64,000 nt of DNA from Aquilaria yunnanensis (GCA_039654915.1 CM077597.1:57378001-57442000); one strand, 5' to 3'. Positions 10,307 to 22,290 are shown, counted from the first letter of the stretch. Numbers and translations are program-made. Notes: a model not told the origin generated them from the sequence alone.

Positions 10307-12040
10307 TTTGGCACCGTCTGTGGGAAACTACTCCCAGGTAGCTGTTGTCGAAACTCGACATTCGAAGGACAAAGGACTCCCGAAGTCCCCGTCCGCGCCT
10401 GAGACCCAACCAGCTACCGAACAAAGTCCCCCAGAGACTTCCTTGCCTGAAGAGGAACGCCCTCTTGTCATCACCATGGGTTTTTTACGAGACTTTCAGA
10501 GGTCTGTTGTGGCTGAAATGACACAACAGATAGACCGAAGGTGGCCACAACCAGCCCAGGCGCAAAAAACCACTTCGCCAGCATGACCTCGGGAGAAAAG
10601 CCCAAGGGCAACCCATCATAGCTCGGGAAGTGGGGAGCCACGGGAAGAGTCCTCGACAGATAACTTGCCCCTCGGAGCACGGCTGGCAGAGAAAGCGAGG
10701 CCTGAACGACCCGAAGTCCCGTCCAGAAGAAGTTTGTCGCCAGAGGAAAGGTCCCCCTCACCACGGTACCGAAGTCGCTCACCGAAGAGACGGCAACAGC
10801 CCTTTTACCCAAGAACCTCCAAGCACCAGGAAGAGGAGCCCAGTGCTACGCTCCTCCTGGAGAAAGTCCTAGCAAGACTGGAGAGAGTGGAACAGCAGGT
10901 GGCATGCAAACCTGTTTGGGCCAGGCTAACTGAAACCGTCTCTGGAAATGAAACTCCTTTCGCCCGAACAGTGGTCGAGACGGCCATGCCAAGTGAGTTC
11001 AGACTACCTCGGCTAGAGACCTATGAGGGTCGGACTGATCCCCAGGCCCAACTAACAAAGTACAAATGGAGCATGGTGCTACATGGGGCTGATGATGCTA
11101 CGCTCTGCAAGTGCTTTGAAGTCACCCTCGCAGGACCAGCAACTGCCTGGTACAATTCCCTGCCTCCCGGAAACATCAGGGGGTTCCAGGAGCTGTCCAC
11201 AGCGTTCACCCAACAGTTCATTGGGAGCAAGCCGACGGCGAAGATGCCCGTCCAGATGTTTGACATAGCACAAAGAAATGGGGAGACCATCCGTGACTAT
11301 GTCGAGAGGTTCAACAGAGAGGCCCTCAGTGTTCCGGACTTTTTTCCCGAAATCCGCATCCTCCCCATGACAAGGGGCCTCCGGAGGGATTCGCACTTAT
11401 TTTATGAATTCTCCAAAGATCCCCCGGACACACTGGGAGAATTCTACCAAAGGGCTGAACAACATATAACAGCCGAAGAACTGAGAATGACCGGACCGAA
11501 GGCTGACCATATTCACACTCGTGGCGAAGGGTCCAGCCAGCAAGCCCGGTGTCCAACGGAACAGATAGGCCGACCTCGGAGAATGTGAGTAGGAGGAAGG
11601 AAGCCCCAAAACTTTACACCTCTGAGCACCACGAGGGCTAACGTCCTCATGGCGTTGGAAAAATAGGGGGCTCAAATCCAACGACCGAGGGGCATGACTG
11701 CTGACAACAGAAGGAACATGAAGAAGTTCTGTCAGTTCCACCGTGATCACGGTCATGACACCGAAGACTGCTTTCAGTTCAAAAAGTACATTGAATCACT
11801 GATAAAGCAGGGCCAGCTTTGGCGTTATTTGAGAATGCCTTCCCCGAAGGGGAAAAAAGAGGAAGAAGGAAAGCCCGATGACGAGGATTACGATTCAGAC
11901 AGGCGAAGGAACCGAAGTCCGGGAAGGTGTCCTCCACCTTCGGCAGGAGTAATACAGACGATCACAACCGGACTTCAATCCTCGGAAAGAAAAAGAAGGG
12001 CCAGAAAGATAGCGGTGATGGAATGTCAAAACCCAACGAA
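10275..12040 (+). pseudogene. Tat-2 gag
   Basis: ATG 10275 is again inside the LTR and in frame through the primer site. The single frame is stopped at 10584 (TGA for CGA), 11586 (TGA), 11664 (TAG) and 12120 (TAG for TGG, just within protease). Gag core motifs GPATAWYNSL, FTQQFIGS and RDYVERFNREAL lie at about 11130-11330. The C-x2-H-x4-H-x4-C knuckle follows near 11730. An acidic and arginine-rich tail comes before the protease. No frameshift was found in gag. Confidence 0.9.
10309..10326 (+). other. Tat-2 primer-binding site
   Basis: TGGCACCGTCTGTGGGAA, two bases after the LTR. It differs from the Tat-1 site at the fifth base (A for G), which looks like methyl-cytosine decay of a CpG. Confidence 0.75.
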
Positions 12041-14571
12041 AAAATTGGCCCGCGAGGATGGCTCCACCATCGTATTTCCCCATGACGATCCATTGCTGAT
12101 AATGGCGAGGATAGGAAACTAGGACGTCAAGAGGGTACTGTTGGACGATGGGTCAAACGCAGACGTCTTGTTCTCACATTTGCTGCCAAGCTTGGGCGTA
12201 TCCAGGAGTGACCTCAAGGCTGTTACTTCACCCACGTTCGGCGTAGGACCATCTGAGCTACCTGTCCTCGGGTGGATCGACCTCCCCTTGATGATGAAAG
12301 GAACTTCGGAGAAAGGAACTGCTGAGTTGTTCGCCTCTACCATGGCAAGATTCATAGTCATGGACGTTCCTTCGTCATACAACGCCATCCTCGGCAGACA
12401 GACACAGGGAAATCTGCACATTCGCCCAGATGTAAAGTACTTGACCGTCACCTTCGCCACCAAGGAAGGAGACGCAAAGATCTTCATTGATCAAGGCGAG
12501 GTGAGAAAGGTGTTCGTCAGAGCACGAAAGGCTCCAGCAAGCAACTTAACACATGCTGTAGAAGCAAAAGAGCCGGAAAGGGGCGAGGCAGAAGATCCCA
12601 CAAAAGCGGAAACAGAAGAAGTAGAGCTTGTCCCAGGCCATAATACCCGAATAGGGAAAAGCATGGCCGAAGGAGACAAGGAAAAACTTGTATCTTTTCT
12701 GCTCGCAAATAAAGATTTATTCGCCTACTCGCCGAAGGACATGCCAGGGGTAAACCCTCGCGTAATCCAGCATAGCCTCAAAGCAAGTCCGAAAGTAAAA
12801 CCTGTCCAGCAAAAGAAACGGAGCATCTTAGCTCACAAAAGTGACTTCGTCAAGACCGAAGTCCAGCGTCTGATAGACGCTAGCGTTATCCGGGAGGTAA
12901 ACTACCCCAAATGGCTAAGCAACGTGGTAATTGCCACAAAAGAAGGAAGTAGTAAGCTTCGGACGTGCATCGATTTCAGAAATTTGAACGATGCTTGCCC
13001 GAAAGATTCATATCCTCTTCCGCCAATAGACCAACTGGTAGACTCAACTACCGAGTACGGGCTCCTAAGTTTCCTGGACGCTTTCAGTGGGTATCATCAG
13101 ATAAGGATGAACCCCGAAGATGAAGAGAAGACTGCCTTCATCATTGAGGGAGGAACATATTGCTATATCAGGATGCCCTCCGGACTGAAAAATGCAGGAG
13201 CCACCTACTGGAGGCTGATGAAAAAAGTCTTCCAAAATGCTGAGGCAGACTGTTTGGCGAAGTCCAAAACTTGCACCGAAGTGCTAAGCCACCCCAGCAT
13301 CGTGGTGTTAAGCATAGAGACCTCGGGGAAAGGATGGAAAGAACCAATCAAAACGTATCTCGCAACTGATACACTCCCCGAAGACCCCAGCGAAGCCGCA
13401 AAATTGCGAAGGCGCTCCGGACGTTTCTTCTTAATTGGAGAAGAACTATATCGGCAAGGATATGCAAATCCACTACAGAGGTGTGTTAGTGAAGAGTATA
13501 CTAAAATGATCCTCGAAGAAGTTCACGAAGGTGCCTGTGGTTCGCACATCGGAACCGACGCCCTCGCAGCAGTGATACTTCGCCAAGGATACTTCTGGCC
13601 TACCCTGAGAAAGGACGCCAAGCAGTTCATCCAGAAATGTGGTAGTTGCCAGAGACATGCGAACATCCAAAGAACACCCTCAGAGTTCGTGACTTCGGCA
13701 GACTATCCTTGGCCCTTCGCAGTTTGGGGCATATATCTCATCGGGCCACTCCCAACGGCGCCTGGAGGCGTAAAGTTCTGCGTAGTAGCAGTTGCCTATT
13801 TCTCTAAGTGGGTCGAGGCAGAACCTCTGACAACTATCTCGGCAAAAGAAGTGCAGAAGTTCATATGGAAAAACATCGTATGCAGATTCGGCATACCGAG
13901 GGTACTCGTAGCGGACAATGGATCCCAGTTCATAGACAAAGGATTCCAAGAGTTCATTAGCGACCTCGGGACAAAAATGCACTTCGCCCCAGTAGCTCAC
14001 CCCCAAAGTAATGGGCAGGTGGAAGTATCTAACAGAAGCATAAAAGATGGTCTGAAAAAGAGACTGAGGGAAGCAAAAGGGAAATGGCCAGGAGAACTCC
14101 AGAAGCGTGTTATGGAGTTACCGAACAACACCCCGAAGAGCCACAGGGGAAACGCCCTTTTCACTCATCTTCGGCATAGAGGCCATCATCCCTGTCGAGG
14201 TAGTACAACCGTCAATACGAGTCCAAGTGTTCGATGAAAATGGAAATGACCTCGGCCTGAAAACCAAGCTCGACCTCGTCGGTGAACACAGAGAAGTAGC
14301 CGAGCTGAGAAGAAAAGCTTTCCAACAAAGAATAGTAGCAGCCATAAACCTACACGCCAGGCCAAAAGGAATAAAGAAGGGAGATCTCGTTCTCCGAAAG
14401 GCTGAATTTGCACCCCGAAGGCCGTCCCACGGGGTACTTCGCGCAAATTGGGAAGGACCGTACCTGGTACTTGCCGAAGTACGAAAAGGAGTGTATAAGC
14501 TCGGTGATGCCGAAGGCATAGAATTAAAAAACACTTGGCACTCAGAGGCCTTGAAAAAATTCTACACCTAA
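12041..14571 (+). pseudogene. Tat-2 pol: protease, truncated RT, integrase
   Basis: Protease carries VLLDDGSNADVLF near 12150. RT begins about 12810 and keeps the CIDFRNLNDACPKD and SFLDAFSGYHQI motifs. At about 13235 the frame jumps from the RT palm straight to the C-terminal end of the second RNase H (EADCLAKS), removing the YVDD motif, RT thumb, first RNase H and most of the second. Tat-1 spaces these points about 1,250 bp apart (19715 and 20963). Integrase has the zinc-binding H-H-C-C region (13520-13660) and a D, D, E core (VADNGSQF near 13910; NGQVEVSNRS near 14015). A one-base insertion near 14107 shifts the C-terminal part into another frame, ending TAA at about 14569. Confidence 0.92.
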
Positions 14572-14674
14572 AAAGTTTGGTGGGAAAGTTGTATTGCACA
14601 AGTTGGACAAATTTGTCTAAGTAAAAAGTTCTGAAGAAGTACAAAACAAGAGTCTCACGAAAGCAATCACCGAG

Positions 14675-14840
14675 GAAAGCAAAAGTATGGTTTTCCGAAG
14701 TCTCTTGAGCGAATATGTTCGGGACAAAGGAAAGCAAAAGTATGGTTTTCCGAAGTCCCTAGAGTGAATATGTTCGGGACAAAGGAAAGCAAAAGTATGG
14801 TTTTCCGAAGTCTCTCGAGCGAATTATGTTCGGACAAAGG
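14675..14840 (+). repeat. three 55-bp tandem repeats in the Tat-2 3' region
   Basis: Units containing TTTTCCGAAGTCTCTTGAGC then TATGTTCGGGACAAAGG start at about 14675, 14730 and 14785. The inner motif has self-complementary ends (CCGA...TCGG) and, in related copies, a GAGC-N6-GCTC stem. Equivalent motifs lie in Tat-1 (22405-22830) and Tat-3 (43080-43550) with different spacing. Confidence 0.9.
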
Positions 14841-14974
14841 GAAACAAAGGGATCTGGCAAAAAATACTTAGCCAAATTTTTATCTATTGAGCCAAAGAGT
14901 GCTTACAGAGAAGAAAGTTACTGAAAGACTACAAAAAAGAAGAAGAAAATGAAGACAAGAGGCCCTAGTACAAA

Positions 14975-17368
14975 CTAAGGAACCTCGGCGTCTTGAGAAC
15001 TGCCAGCCTCTGTGCTTTTGTCAGCAGCCTTCGGTGCCGAGAAAGAAGGAGGCAGTTTCAAGTGCTCGATCTTGGACCAAGTCCACCGAGGCTCCTTCGG
15101 GATGTTCATGCCTTCGAGGAAGAAGAGGTCGAAATCTGGGAACTTCTGCAGAATTTGGTGCCGAGCAAGATAGAAGCCGTCTTGAAAGCCCAACTTCGTC
15201 ATATCATCGGACTCCCGCTTCTTGACCGCCAAATCTGCATAGTCCTTCTCCAGATCCTTAAGCTTTTTCTTCAATGCCTTCATCTTCTTCTTCTCTTCTG
15301 AAGGCTTCTTCAGAGATGCGACCTTGGCTTCGAGCTGGGCCTTTTCCTCGAGCGTCTTCGCAAGGATTGCGTCACTTTCTGACTTATCCTTTTGAATCGC
15401 TTCAACGGTCGAAGTCAGCTCCGCCACCCGAGAGTCGATGTCGGAAAGTTTCTGGGAGATGCCTTTCTCAAGTTCCTCTTTCTCTTTTATGAACCCCTCC
15501 CGAAGTTCAGCAATTTCCTTCTCCGAAGACTGCTTCAGCTGAGCATTATCGGCAGCCAACACCGAACACTGGGCCTTCATTTTGGTGTAAAGGTCCCACA
15601 GTGACGCCCTCCTTTCTGACTCTCGCGCCACCCGAACACGGAGCAACCCGGCATACCCCATCAGCTGCAAAAAAAAAGCAAACAAAGGGGAAATGATGCT
15701 AAGTAAAAAGCAAAGGCGAAATTGGCACTAAGGAAACTGTGAAGCCTACCTGGGCGGCATGTTCAGTGAGTTCGGCGGCCAAAGAGATGTCGCCAGGGTA
15801 AGCCTCCGTAAGGGCCTTGTAAGAGGCCTCAGTAAAAACCCCTTTGCACATCTGCCTGGCCATCTCGTGACAGTCCTCGAAGTACATATTCATGTCCTCC
15901 GTGAACGTCCAGAAGGGCTCCTTCGGAACTTTCCCTGCTGGGACTTGGGCATCCCGAAGGGCCCTTTTGCGGGCGTGTTCGGCAACCCAGTCAGGAGCGG
16001 CCACCTCCGCTGCGCAACAAGGCAGGAAAATTGGTTAAGGCCAGAAAACCCTTAAGGATTTACAAGAGAAGAAAAGGGTTCTTCGACAAAGTACAAACCT
16101 ACTGGCACCTCGGTAACTTTGTCGTCAAGAATCGACGTCGCCTCAGTAGAGATCCCCTTGGCTTTTATTTGGCACCATTCCTCGGCAGAAGGGGTCTCCT
16201 CCCCATCGCCCTCCAGAAGAGCATGCGAAGGCATGGGGCTTTGAGGAAGGACGTCGGAAGAAGGGACGTCGACAGAAGGAACCTCGGGCAAAGGGGCAGC
16301 AAGGTCTTCGGGCTCCTCGCCTACCTCCTCTGGAATTTGCGGAAGAGAGGAAGGAGCAGCTTTCTTTGCCCGTTTGGAAGGAGGGCAGCCCGAAGTCTGC
16401 TTCCGCCTCCGAGAGGCGGCCTTCTTTGTCTGTTCGCCCCTCTGGGCCTGCCCGGTAAAAAGAGCCTTGTAGAAGGTAGCAGATCAGTGTAAGTCCAAGA
16501 TGAAGTTATGAAGGAAAAAATGAGAAAGTAACTTACTCTCGTGAAAAGACTCATAAGTCTCTTTCCCCCGAAGGAGCTTCACGAGCCAGGAGTCCTTCCC
16601 CGAAGAAGCCGGTTTCGGCATGTTGACGTCTGTCACATGCTCCTTTACCACCTTGAGTTCCCGAAAGACCTCTTCGGTCATGAGCCTCCAGTTGATCGGA
16701 AAGGGGTAAAGGGCACAAGGAGAGACCTCGGCAGCCCAGTCAGAGACGGCCCGGATGCGCCTGTCGAAGTCCTCGAAGATAGGTGCTACGTCGGCGTCTA
16801 GCAGTATCTTCAGGTCAACAACATCCATCTTGAGCCTCCCCTGAGCCCACTTGGTCGGGACGTGCGACCAAGCCTCCGACTTCTTCAGGAAAAAGAATTT
16901 TTGTTGCCACCCTCGCCAGCTGTCTTTGGTGGCGAAGCTGAACGTATACTTTTTGCTCCCGGATCCCCGAGGTAGCATAAAGTAGAAGTCACCCTTCAGG
17001 ACCACGAAGAGCTTGTAGTACTGAAGAAAAACTACAAAGTGAGGTTTTATTTTGAAAACGCCGCACATACAGAGGAAGGCGTTGAAATAGCAGTACGAGT
17101 TCGGTGGGAGTTGGTTAATGGCAATGCGACGGAAGTTGCAGAACGCGCTAACCATCTCCGGGGGGGGATACCGAAGTCCGGCCTTCAGTTGGGCTCGGAA
17201 AACGGTGATTTCATCACTTCGGTTGGAGAAAGCAAATTGGTCAGGACGGGGCAACCTCTTCACAGAGTAAGAGGGTAAGAAAAACTTTTTCTTCCACTTC
17301 GCTAGCTTTGCCGGAGTAGTGCAGCAGGGGTGAGAAAGAAGAGGTTGCCAACTCTCGGGAACAGGCAT
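14975..17368 (-). pseudogene. Tat-2 antisense accessory gene (multi-exon)
   Basis: Exon 1 (17368 to about 16537) begins MPVPESWQPLL and holds the domain known as 'putative gypsy type transposon' (FRAQLKAGLRYPPP, PHFVVFLQYYKL, GSGSKKYTF, KDSWRGWQQKFFFL). A GTAAGT donor follows at 16536, but the acceptor seen in Tat-1 is missing through a small deletion near 16483. Exon 2 (to 16099) encodes a KKAASRRRK...KRAKK nuclear-localisation-like stretch and an acidic linker. Exon 3 is 16009-15750, with introns of 89 bp (16010-16098) and 85 bp (15665-15749), both GT-AG. Exon 4 (15664-14975) is a long coiled coil ending in ARHQILQKFPDFD and a TAG stop. The function is unknown. Confidence 0.82.
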
Positions 17369-17611
17369 GATGGAAACGAGTTCGGGAAAAACAAGGAAAA
17401 CGAGTTCGGGAAAAACAAAGAAGAATCTTTGAAAAAAGCAGAAGGACTAAAACCCACCAAAGGTCTTGCCGGAATCTGGATTCCTGGAACCCATCATGAA
17501 AAGTGGTCGGAAAAACGCCTGAAAAAGGAGAACCGCCGCGGAAAATCGGGAGAGAATTAGAAGGCAAAAGAAAGCAAAAGCAGAAGAAGCAAGAGGGTTA
17601 TGACAGGACTG

Positions 17612-17620
17612 ATATATATA
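17612..17620 (-). promoter_or_regulatory. TATA box of the Tat-2 antisense gene
   Basis: The minus strand reads GGCCTATATATAT, about 245 bp upstream of the antisense ATG. The same GGCCTATAWA block is at matching places in Tat-1 (25625-25631) and Tat-F (41815-41821). A CCACGTGTC motif is on the plus strand at about 17780, further upstream for this gene. Confidence 0.7.
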
Positions 17621-17699
17621 GGCCGAGAAGGCCAGGAGAACCGTCGTCATTAGTACCCCTCGGAAGGCGAAGCGTCGCCATAACTGCTATGGGTGCCTG

Positions 17700-18196
17700 A
17701 AAAGTCACGCCAGCCGTACTCAGTGCATTCTTACCCAATAAAAGTGTGCCATGTGTCGGTCATCGCGCAGCAAACGTTCCACGTGTCGTCCATCACGTCG
17801 AGCACACCCTCTGACACCGTTTGGTCTAGAGGCGCCGCCCTAAACTGACTCTACTGGATACAGGACGCGACGCATGAGCAGACCTATAAAGGCAAAAAAG
17901 TAGGTTACCTTGAAGACACCAAAAGACAACCTGTGACTTCGGGCAAAACGTCTATCTTCGGTACAAGGTTATCCTATTTCCCCTCGCCACAAGGACAACA
18001 AGAGACAGCCTGTGACTTTGGGCAGAAGGTGTATCTTCGGCACAGGGATAGCCTATCTTCTCGCGCCTCGAGGACGCAAAAATGCTGCCCATCGGTACAA
18101 GTAGAAGAAGGCGTCTTCGGCACAGATATCACAACCACAGGACCCAAAAACCGATGAACCGAAGTTTCTCACTTCGGCTTTTCGGAGGGGGGCCTG
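17700..18196 (+). other. Tat-2 3' untranslated region with hairpin and polypurine tract
   Basis: No coding sequence. CCGAAGT and ACTTCGG flank a 5-base loop at about 18161-18179, and a G-rich tract (GGAGGGGGGCC) touches the 3' LTR, as expected for the plus-strand primer. The matching Tat-1 region is 25640-26150. Confidence 0.7.
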
Positions 18197-19172
18197 TGAT
18201 AGCCAAAGGCTATTGCCTCCTCGGTAGTAACTCCCTGCCAGAATATTGGCCGAGGAGTCTGACGTCACCCAAGAGAGGATCTTTTTACTAACCTCGGAAG
18301 GTGCGAAGTCAAACACTATGAGCTCGAGACTTCGGTTAGCTCGTCAGGAATTCCGAGGACAACACCGTCTCCATCGAGGGGCCAAACGGACCGCCTTCGG
18401 GTAAAAGAGCCATCTCTCTGAAGCAACGAAGAATCTCCCCGAAGGCAGAGGCCCCGAAGAGGATCTTCCCCGAACAAGAAACTCCTGAACAAGGGAATCC
18501 CCTAACTATGGGTGTGAGTCCCGAAGAAGGTGTTCATCAAGGGAACTCCTAGAACTATGGGATAGATCCCGAAGGAGGTGCTCGCACCGAAGGATGAATA
18601 GAATCCGAAGAGGGTGCACGCACCGAAGGGCGACCTCGCCCAGGGGACCTCGGGAGTACGGTATGAGCATTTAAGGTGCCTCTGACATGTCGCCCACAAG
18701 CCCTACACGTCACATCTGAACGGTGAACTGACACGCCGCAGCCGCCCCAGTCCTGATGCAACCTGTCCGGGTCCAGGGCTAAAGGAGGCTGCAAACGGCT
18801 GCCTGTCGCCTAGGTCCAAAAGTATAGATCAAATTCGACCGAACACGTGTCATGATCTGAACGGACCAGCTACTCCTACAAATACTAGGAAATGGGACTG
18901 GGCAAAGGATGGGCATTTTCCTCCGTCTGAGAAAACACAAAACAGGCAAGACACTTGATCCCTTAGTGTTCTTCCTCCACTTTTTTTCACTCAGAAAACT
19001 GACTTGGGCGTCGGAGGGTCCTCCCCGGAAAAGCAAACCGGGGACCTCCTAACCTCTTCTTTGAGCTTTTCAGGCACACTCAGCTGGGAAACCAGAGCTC
19101 CAGGCGCTCTCCTCCTCATGAAGTCTCTCCACCTGTCAACATGACAGCAAACGAAGATGCCTTGGGGCATCA
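18197..19172 (+). repeat. Tat-2 3' LTR
   Basis: 976 bp, nearly identical to 9335-10306. The TATA box is changed to TACAAATA (about 18877), so the 3' promoter may be weakened, while the G-box at 18844-18849 is kept. It ends GGGGCATCA, then the CCTTG duplication at 19173-19177. Its internal ATG (19141) is by chance in frame with the downstream RT of Tat-1. Confidence 0.94.
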
Positions 19173-22100
19173 CCTTGTATTTTTTCTGCTGAAAAATAAA
19201 GATCTGTTTGCCTACTCGCCAAAAGATATACCAGGGGTAAACTCTGGCATAATGCAGCATAGCCTCAAAGTAAGCCTGAAAGCAAAACCTGTTCGGCAAA
19301 AGAAACGAAGCATCTCAGCCCACAAGAGCAACTTTGTCAAAACCGAGGTCCAACGTCTGTTAGACGCCAAAGTCATCAGGGAGGTGAAGTACTCTGAATG
19401 GTTAAGCAACGTGGTCATTGCCACAAAAGAAGGCAGCAGCAAACTCCGGATGTGCATCGACTTTAGAAACTTGAACGATGCTTGCCCGAAAGACTCATAC
19501 CCTCTGCTGCCAATAGATCAACTGGTAGATTCAACTGCCGAATATGGGCGCCTAAGTTTCCTGGACACCTTCAGTGGCTACCATCAAATAAGGATGGACC
19601 CCGAAGATGAAGAAAAAACCGCCTTCATCATCGAGGGAGGAACATACTGTTATGTCAGGATGCCCTTCGGGCTTAAAAATGCAGGAGCCACCTACCAAAG
19701 GTTGATGAACAAGGTCTTTAAAGACCAAATGGGGAGAAACATGGAGGTATATGTTGATGATATGATAGTCAAGAGCAAGCTGCCGAGCTATCACATTGCA
19801 GATCTAGAGGAAACCTTCCAAAAGCTCAGAGCCTTCGGGATTCGGCTCAATCCTGAAAAGTGCATCTTCGGGGTAACCTCGGGAAAATTCCTTGGATACA
19901 TGGTATCCGAAAGAGGCATTGACGCTAACCCCGAGAAGATCAAAGTGCTGCTTGAGTTCTGAACTCCTGCCACAGTCAAAGACGTGCAGAGGCTCACCGG
20001 AAGAATAACCTCCCTGAGCAGATTCATTTCCAGGTACGGAGATAGGTGCCGACCTTTCTTCAAAGTCCTCACAAAGGCAGCAAAAATGGAAGGCGACCTC
20101 GGAAGGAATGATCACCCTTGGGGTGAAGATTGCCAAAAGGCCTGGGAAGAACTCAAAGTCTACCTGGCTAGCCTGCCGACTCTGCGACAACCTCGGGAGG
20201 GAGAACCCCTCGTTTTGTACCTCACCGTCACAGAGAAAGCTGTAAGCTCGGTCCTCGTGAAAGAAGAAGGGCCAAAGCAATGGCCAGTCTATTACGTCAG
20301 CAAATCCGTGCATGGCGCCGAAGTCAGGTACCCTCTGCTTCAAAAAGCTATATACGCCTTGGTGCTTGCAGGGAGAAGGCTGCGACCATACTTTTAGGCT
20401 CACCCCATCATCGTCCGAAGTAGTCTACCGCTACGGGATGTTATGAAGAAAGTTGATCATTCGAGAAGGCTCTCAAAATGGTGCATAGAGCTTGGCGAAC
20501 ACGAAATCATATATGAACCTCGGAAGGCAATAAAACCTCAAGCACTGGCAGACTTTATCGCCGAAGTACCCACCACTAAGGAAAGCCATATGGATCCGAA
20601 CGGAGGTGAGCCAGAGTGGACCTTATATGTTGACGGAGCCTCGGGATCAGAACACCAGGGAGCTGGAGTAATTATCAGAGGACCCGAAGGCCTAGAGGTA
20701 AAGAAGGTTATTAAGTTCAGCTTCAGCGTCACTAACAATGTGGCAGAGTATGAAGCCCTCATAGCGGGATTACGCTTGGCCAGAAGGATTGGCGTGAGAA
20801 ACTTGAAGGCTGACAGCGATTCCCAGCTGGTAGTTCGGCAGACGGCAGGAGATTATGGGGCGAGGGACCCAATCTTGGCAAAATACCACGAACTGGTAGC
20901 AAAGCTCATCCAAGAGTTTGACGCCGTACGGATCAAAAACGTACCTCGGCGGAATAACACAGAGGCAGATTGCTTGGCGAAGTCAAAAACATACACCGAG
21001 GTGCTAGATCACCCGAGCATCTCAGTGCTGAGCATAGCAACCTCGGGAAAGGGATGGAAAGATCCCATAAAAAGATACCTCGCAGAAAATGTACTCCCCG
21101 AAGACCCCGGCGACGCTGCAAAACTGCGAAGACGCTCAGGCCGATTCTTCCTGATTGGTGAAGAATTATACCGACAGGGATATGCAAACCCGCTGCAAAG
21201 ATGCGTGGATGAAGAGGATACTGAAATGGTCCTTGAAGAGGTCCACGAAGGCATGTGTGGTTCACATATTGGAACTGATGCCCTTGCGGCGGTGATACTT
21301 CACCAAGGATACTTCTGGCCTACCCTGAGAAAGGATGCAAGGCAGTTTGTCTGAAAATGTGGTACTTGCCAGAAACACGGGAACATCCAGAGGGCACCCT
21401 CGGAAATGGTATCCTCGGCTGACTATCCTTGGCCCTTCGTAGTCTGGGGCATAGACCTTATTGGGCCACTCCCCTCAGCGCCCGGAGGCGTGAAATTCTG
21501 CATGGTAGCTGTGGACTATTTCTCCAAATGGGTCGAGGCAGAACCATTAGCAACTATCTCAGCAAAAGAAGTGCAAAAGTTTGTATGGAAAAACGTAGTA
21601 TGCAGATTCGGCATACCGAGGGTACTAGTGGCTGATAATGGATCCCAATTCATAGACAAAGGATTCCAGGAATTTATCAGCAACCTCGGAGTAAAAATGC
21701 ACTTCACCCCAGTAGCTCACCCCCAAAGGAACGGGCAGGTGGAAGTATCTAACAGGACCATAAAAGATGGCCTGAAAAAGAGGCTGGGGGAAGCAAAAGG
21801 GAAATGGCCAGGAGAACTCCAAAGCGTATTATGGAGTTACCGAACGACGCCCCGAAGAGCCATAGGGGAGACTCCCTTCTCACTCGTCTTCGGTACAGAG
21901 GCTATTATCCCAATAGAGATAGTTCAACCTTCAGTACGGGTGCAAATATTTGATGAAGGTGGAAACGACCTCGGCCTAAGAACGAAGCTCGACCTCGTTG
22001 GCGAACACAGAGAAATAGCCGAGCTGAGGAGAAAAGCTTTTTAGCAAAGAGTGGCCGCGGCTATAAACTTACGGGCCAGGCCGAAAGAAATCAAGAAAGG

Positions 22101-22290
22101 AGACCTCGTTCTCAGAAAGGCTGACTTCGCACCCCGATGGCCGTCCCGTGGAGTACTTCGCGGGAACTGGGAAGGACCATATGTTGTTCGTGCCGAAGTA
22201 CGAAAAGGCATGTACAAGCTTGGCAACGCCGAAGGCGTAGAATTGAAAAACACTTGGCACTCAGACGCCTTGACAAAATTCTACGCCTAA
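19173..22290 (+). pseudogene. Tat-1 pol: RT, RNase H, second RNase H, integrase
   Basis: One frame runs the whole length with four stops: TGA 19960, TAG 20395, TGA 21352, TAG 22042. RT (19290-19960) keeps CIDFRNLNDACPKD, SFLDTFSGYHQI, MPFGLKNAGATYQ and the catalytic YVDDMIV (near 19750). The first RNase H (20170-20420) lacks the usual leading Asp, as known for Tat elements. The second, archaeal-type RNase H (20600-20990) keeps its acidic residues in VDGASGSEHQ, VAEYEAL, KADSDSQLV and TEADCLAK. Integrase has H-H-C-C (about 21240-21370) and D, D, E (DLIGPLP, VADNGSQF, NGQVEVSNR). Upstream protease and gag are at 6950-9334. Enzymatic residues look intact; only stops disable it. Confidence 0.93.

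Larger units (their letters stand above)
9335..19172 (+). mobile_element. Tat-2: nested Tat-lineage element
   Basis: A 9.84-kb insertion of the same family into the protease-RT linker of Tat-1, flanked by CCTTG. It has both LTRs, gag, protease, a deleted pol, integrase, three 55-bp repeats and an antisense accessory gene. By eye the two LTRs differ at roughly two dozen sites over about 970 bp, so it is fairly young. An internal in-frame deletion of about 1.25 kb removed the RT active site, so it cannot move by its own enzymes. Confidence 0.95.

Noticed and set aside
14675..14840. CRISPR-like array
   Set aside because: The three units are head-to-tail repeats with no unique spacers, lie in a plant retrotransposon 3' region and have related copies in sister elements.
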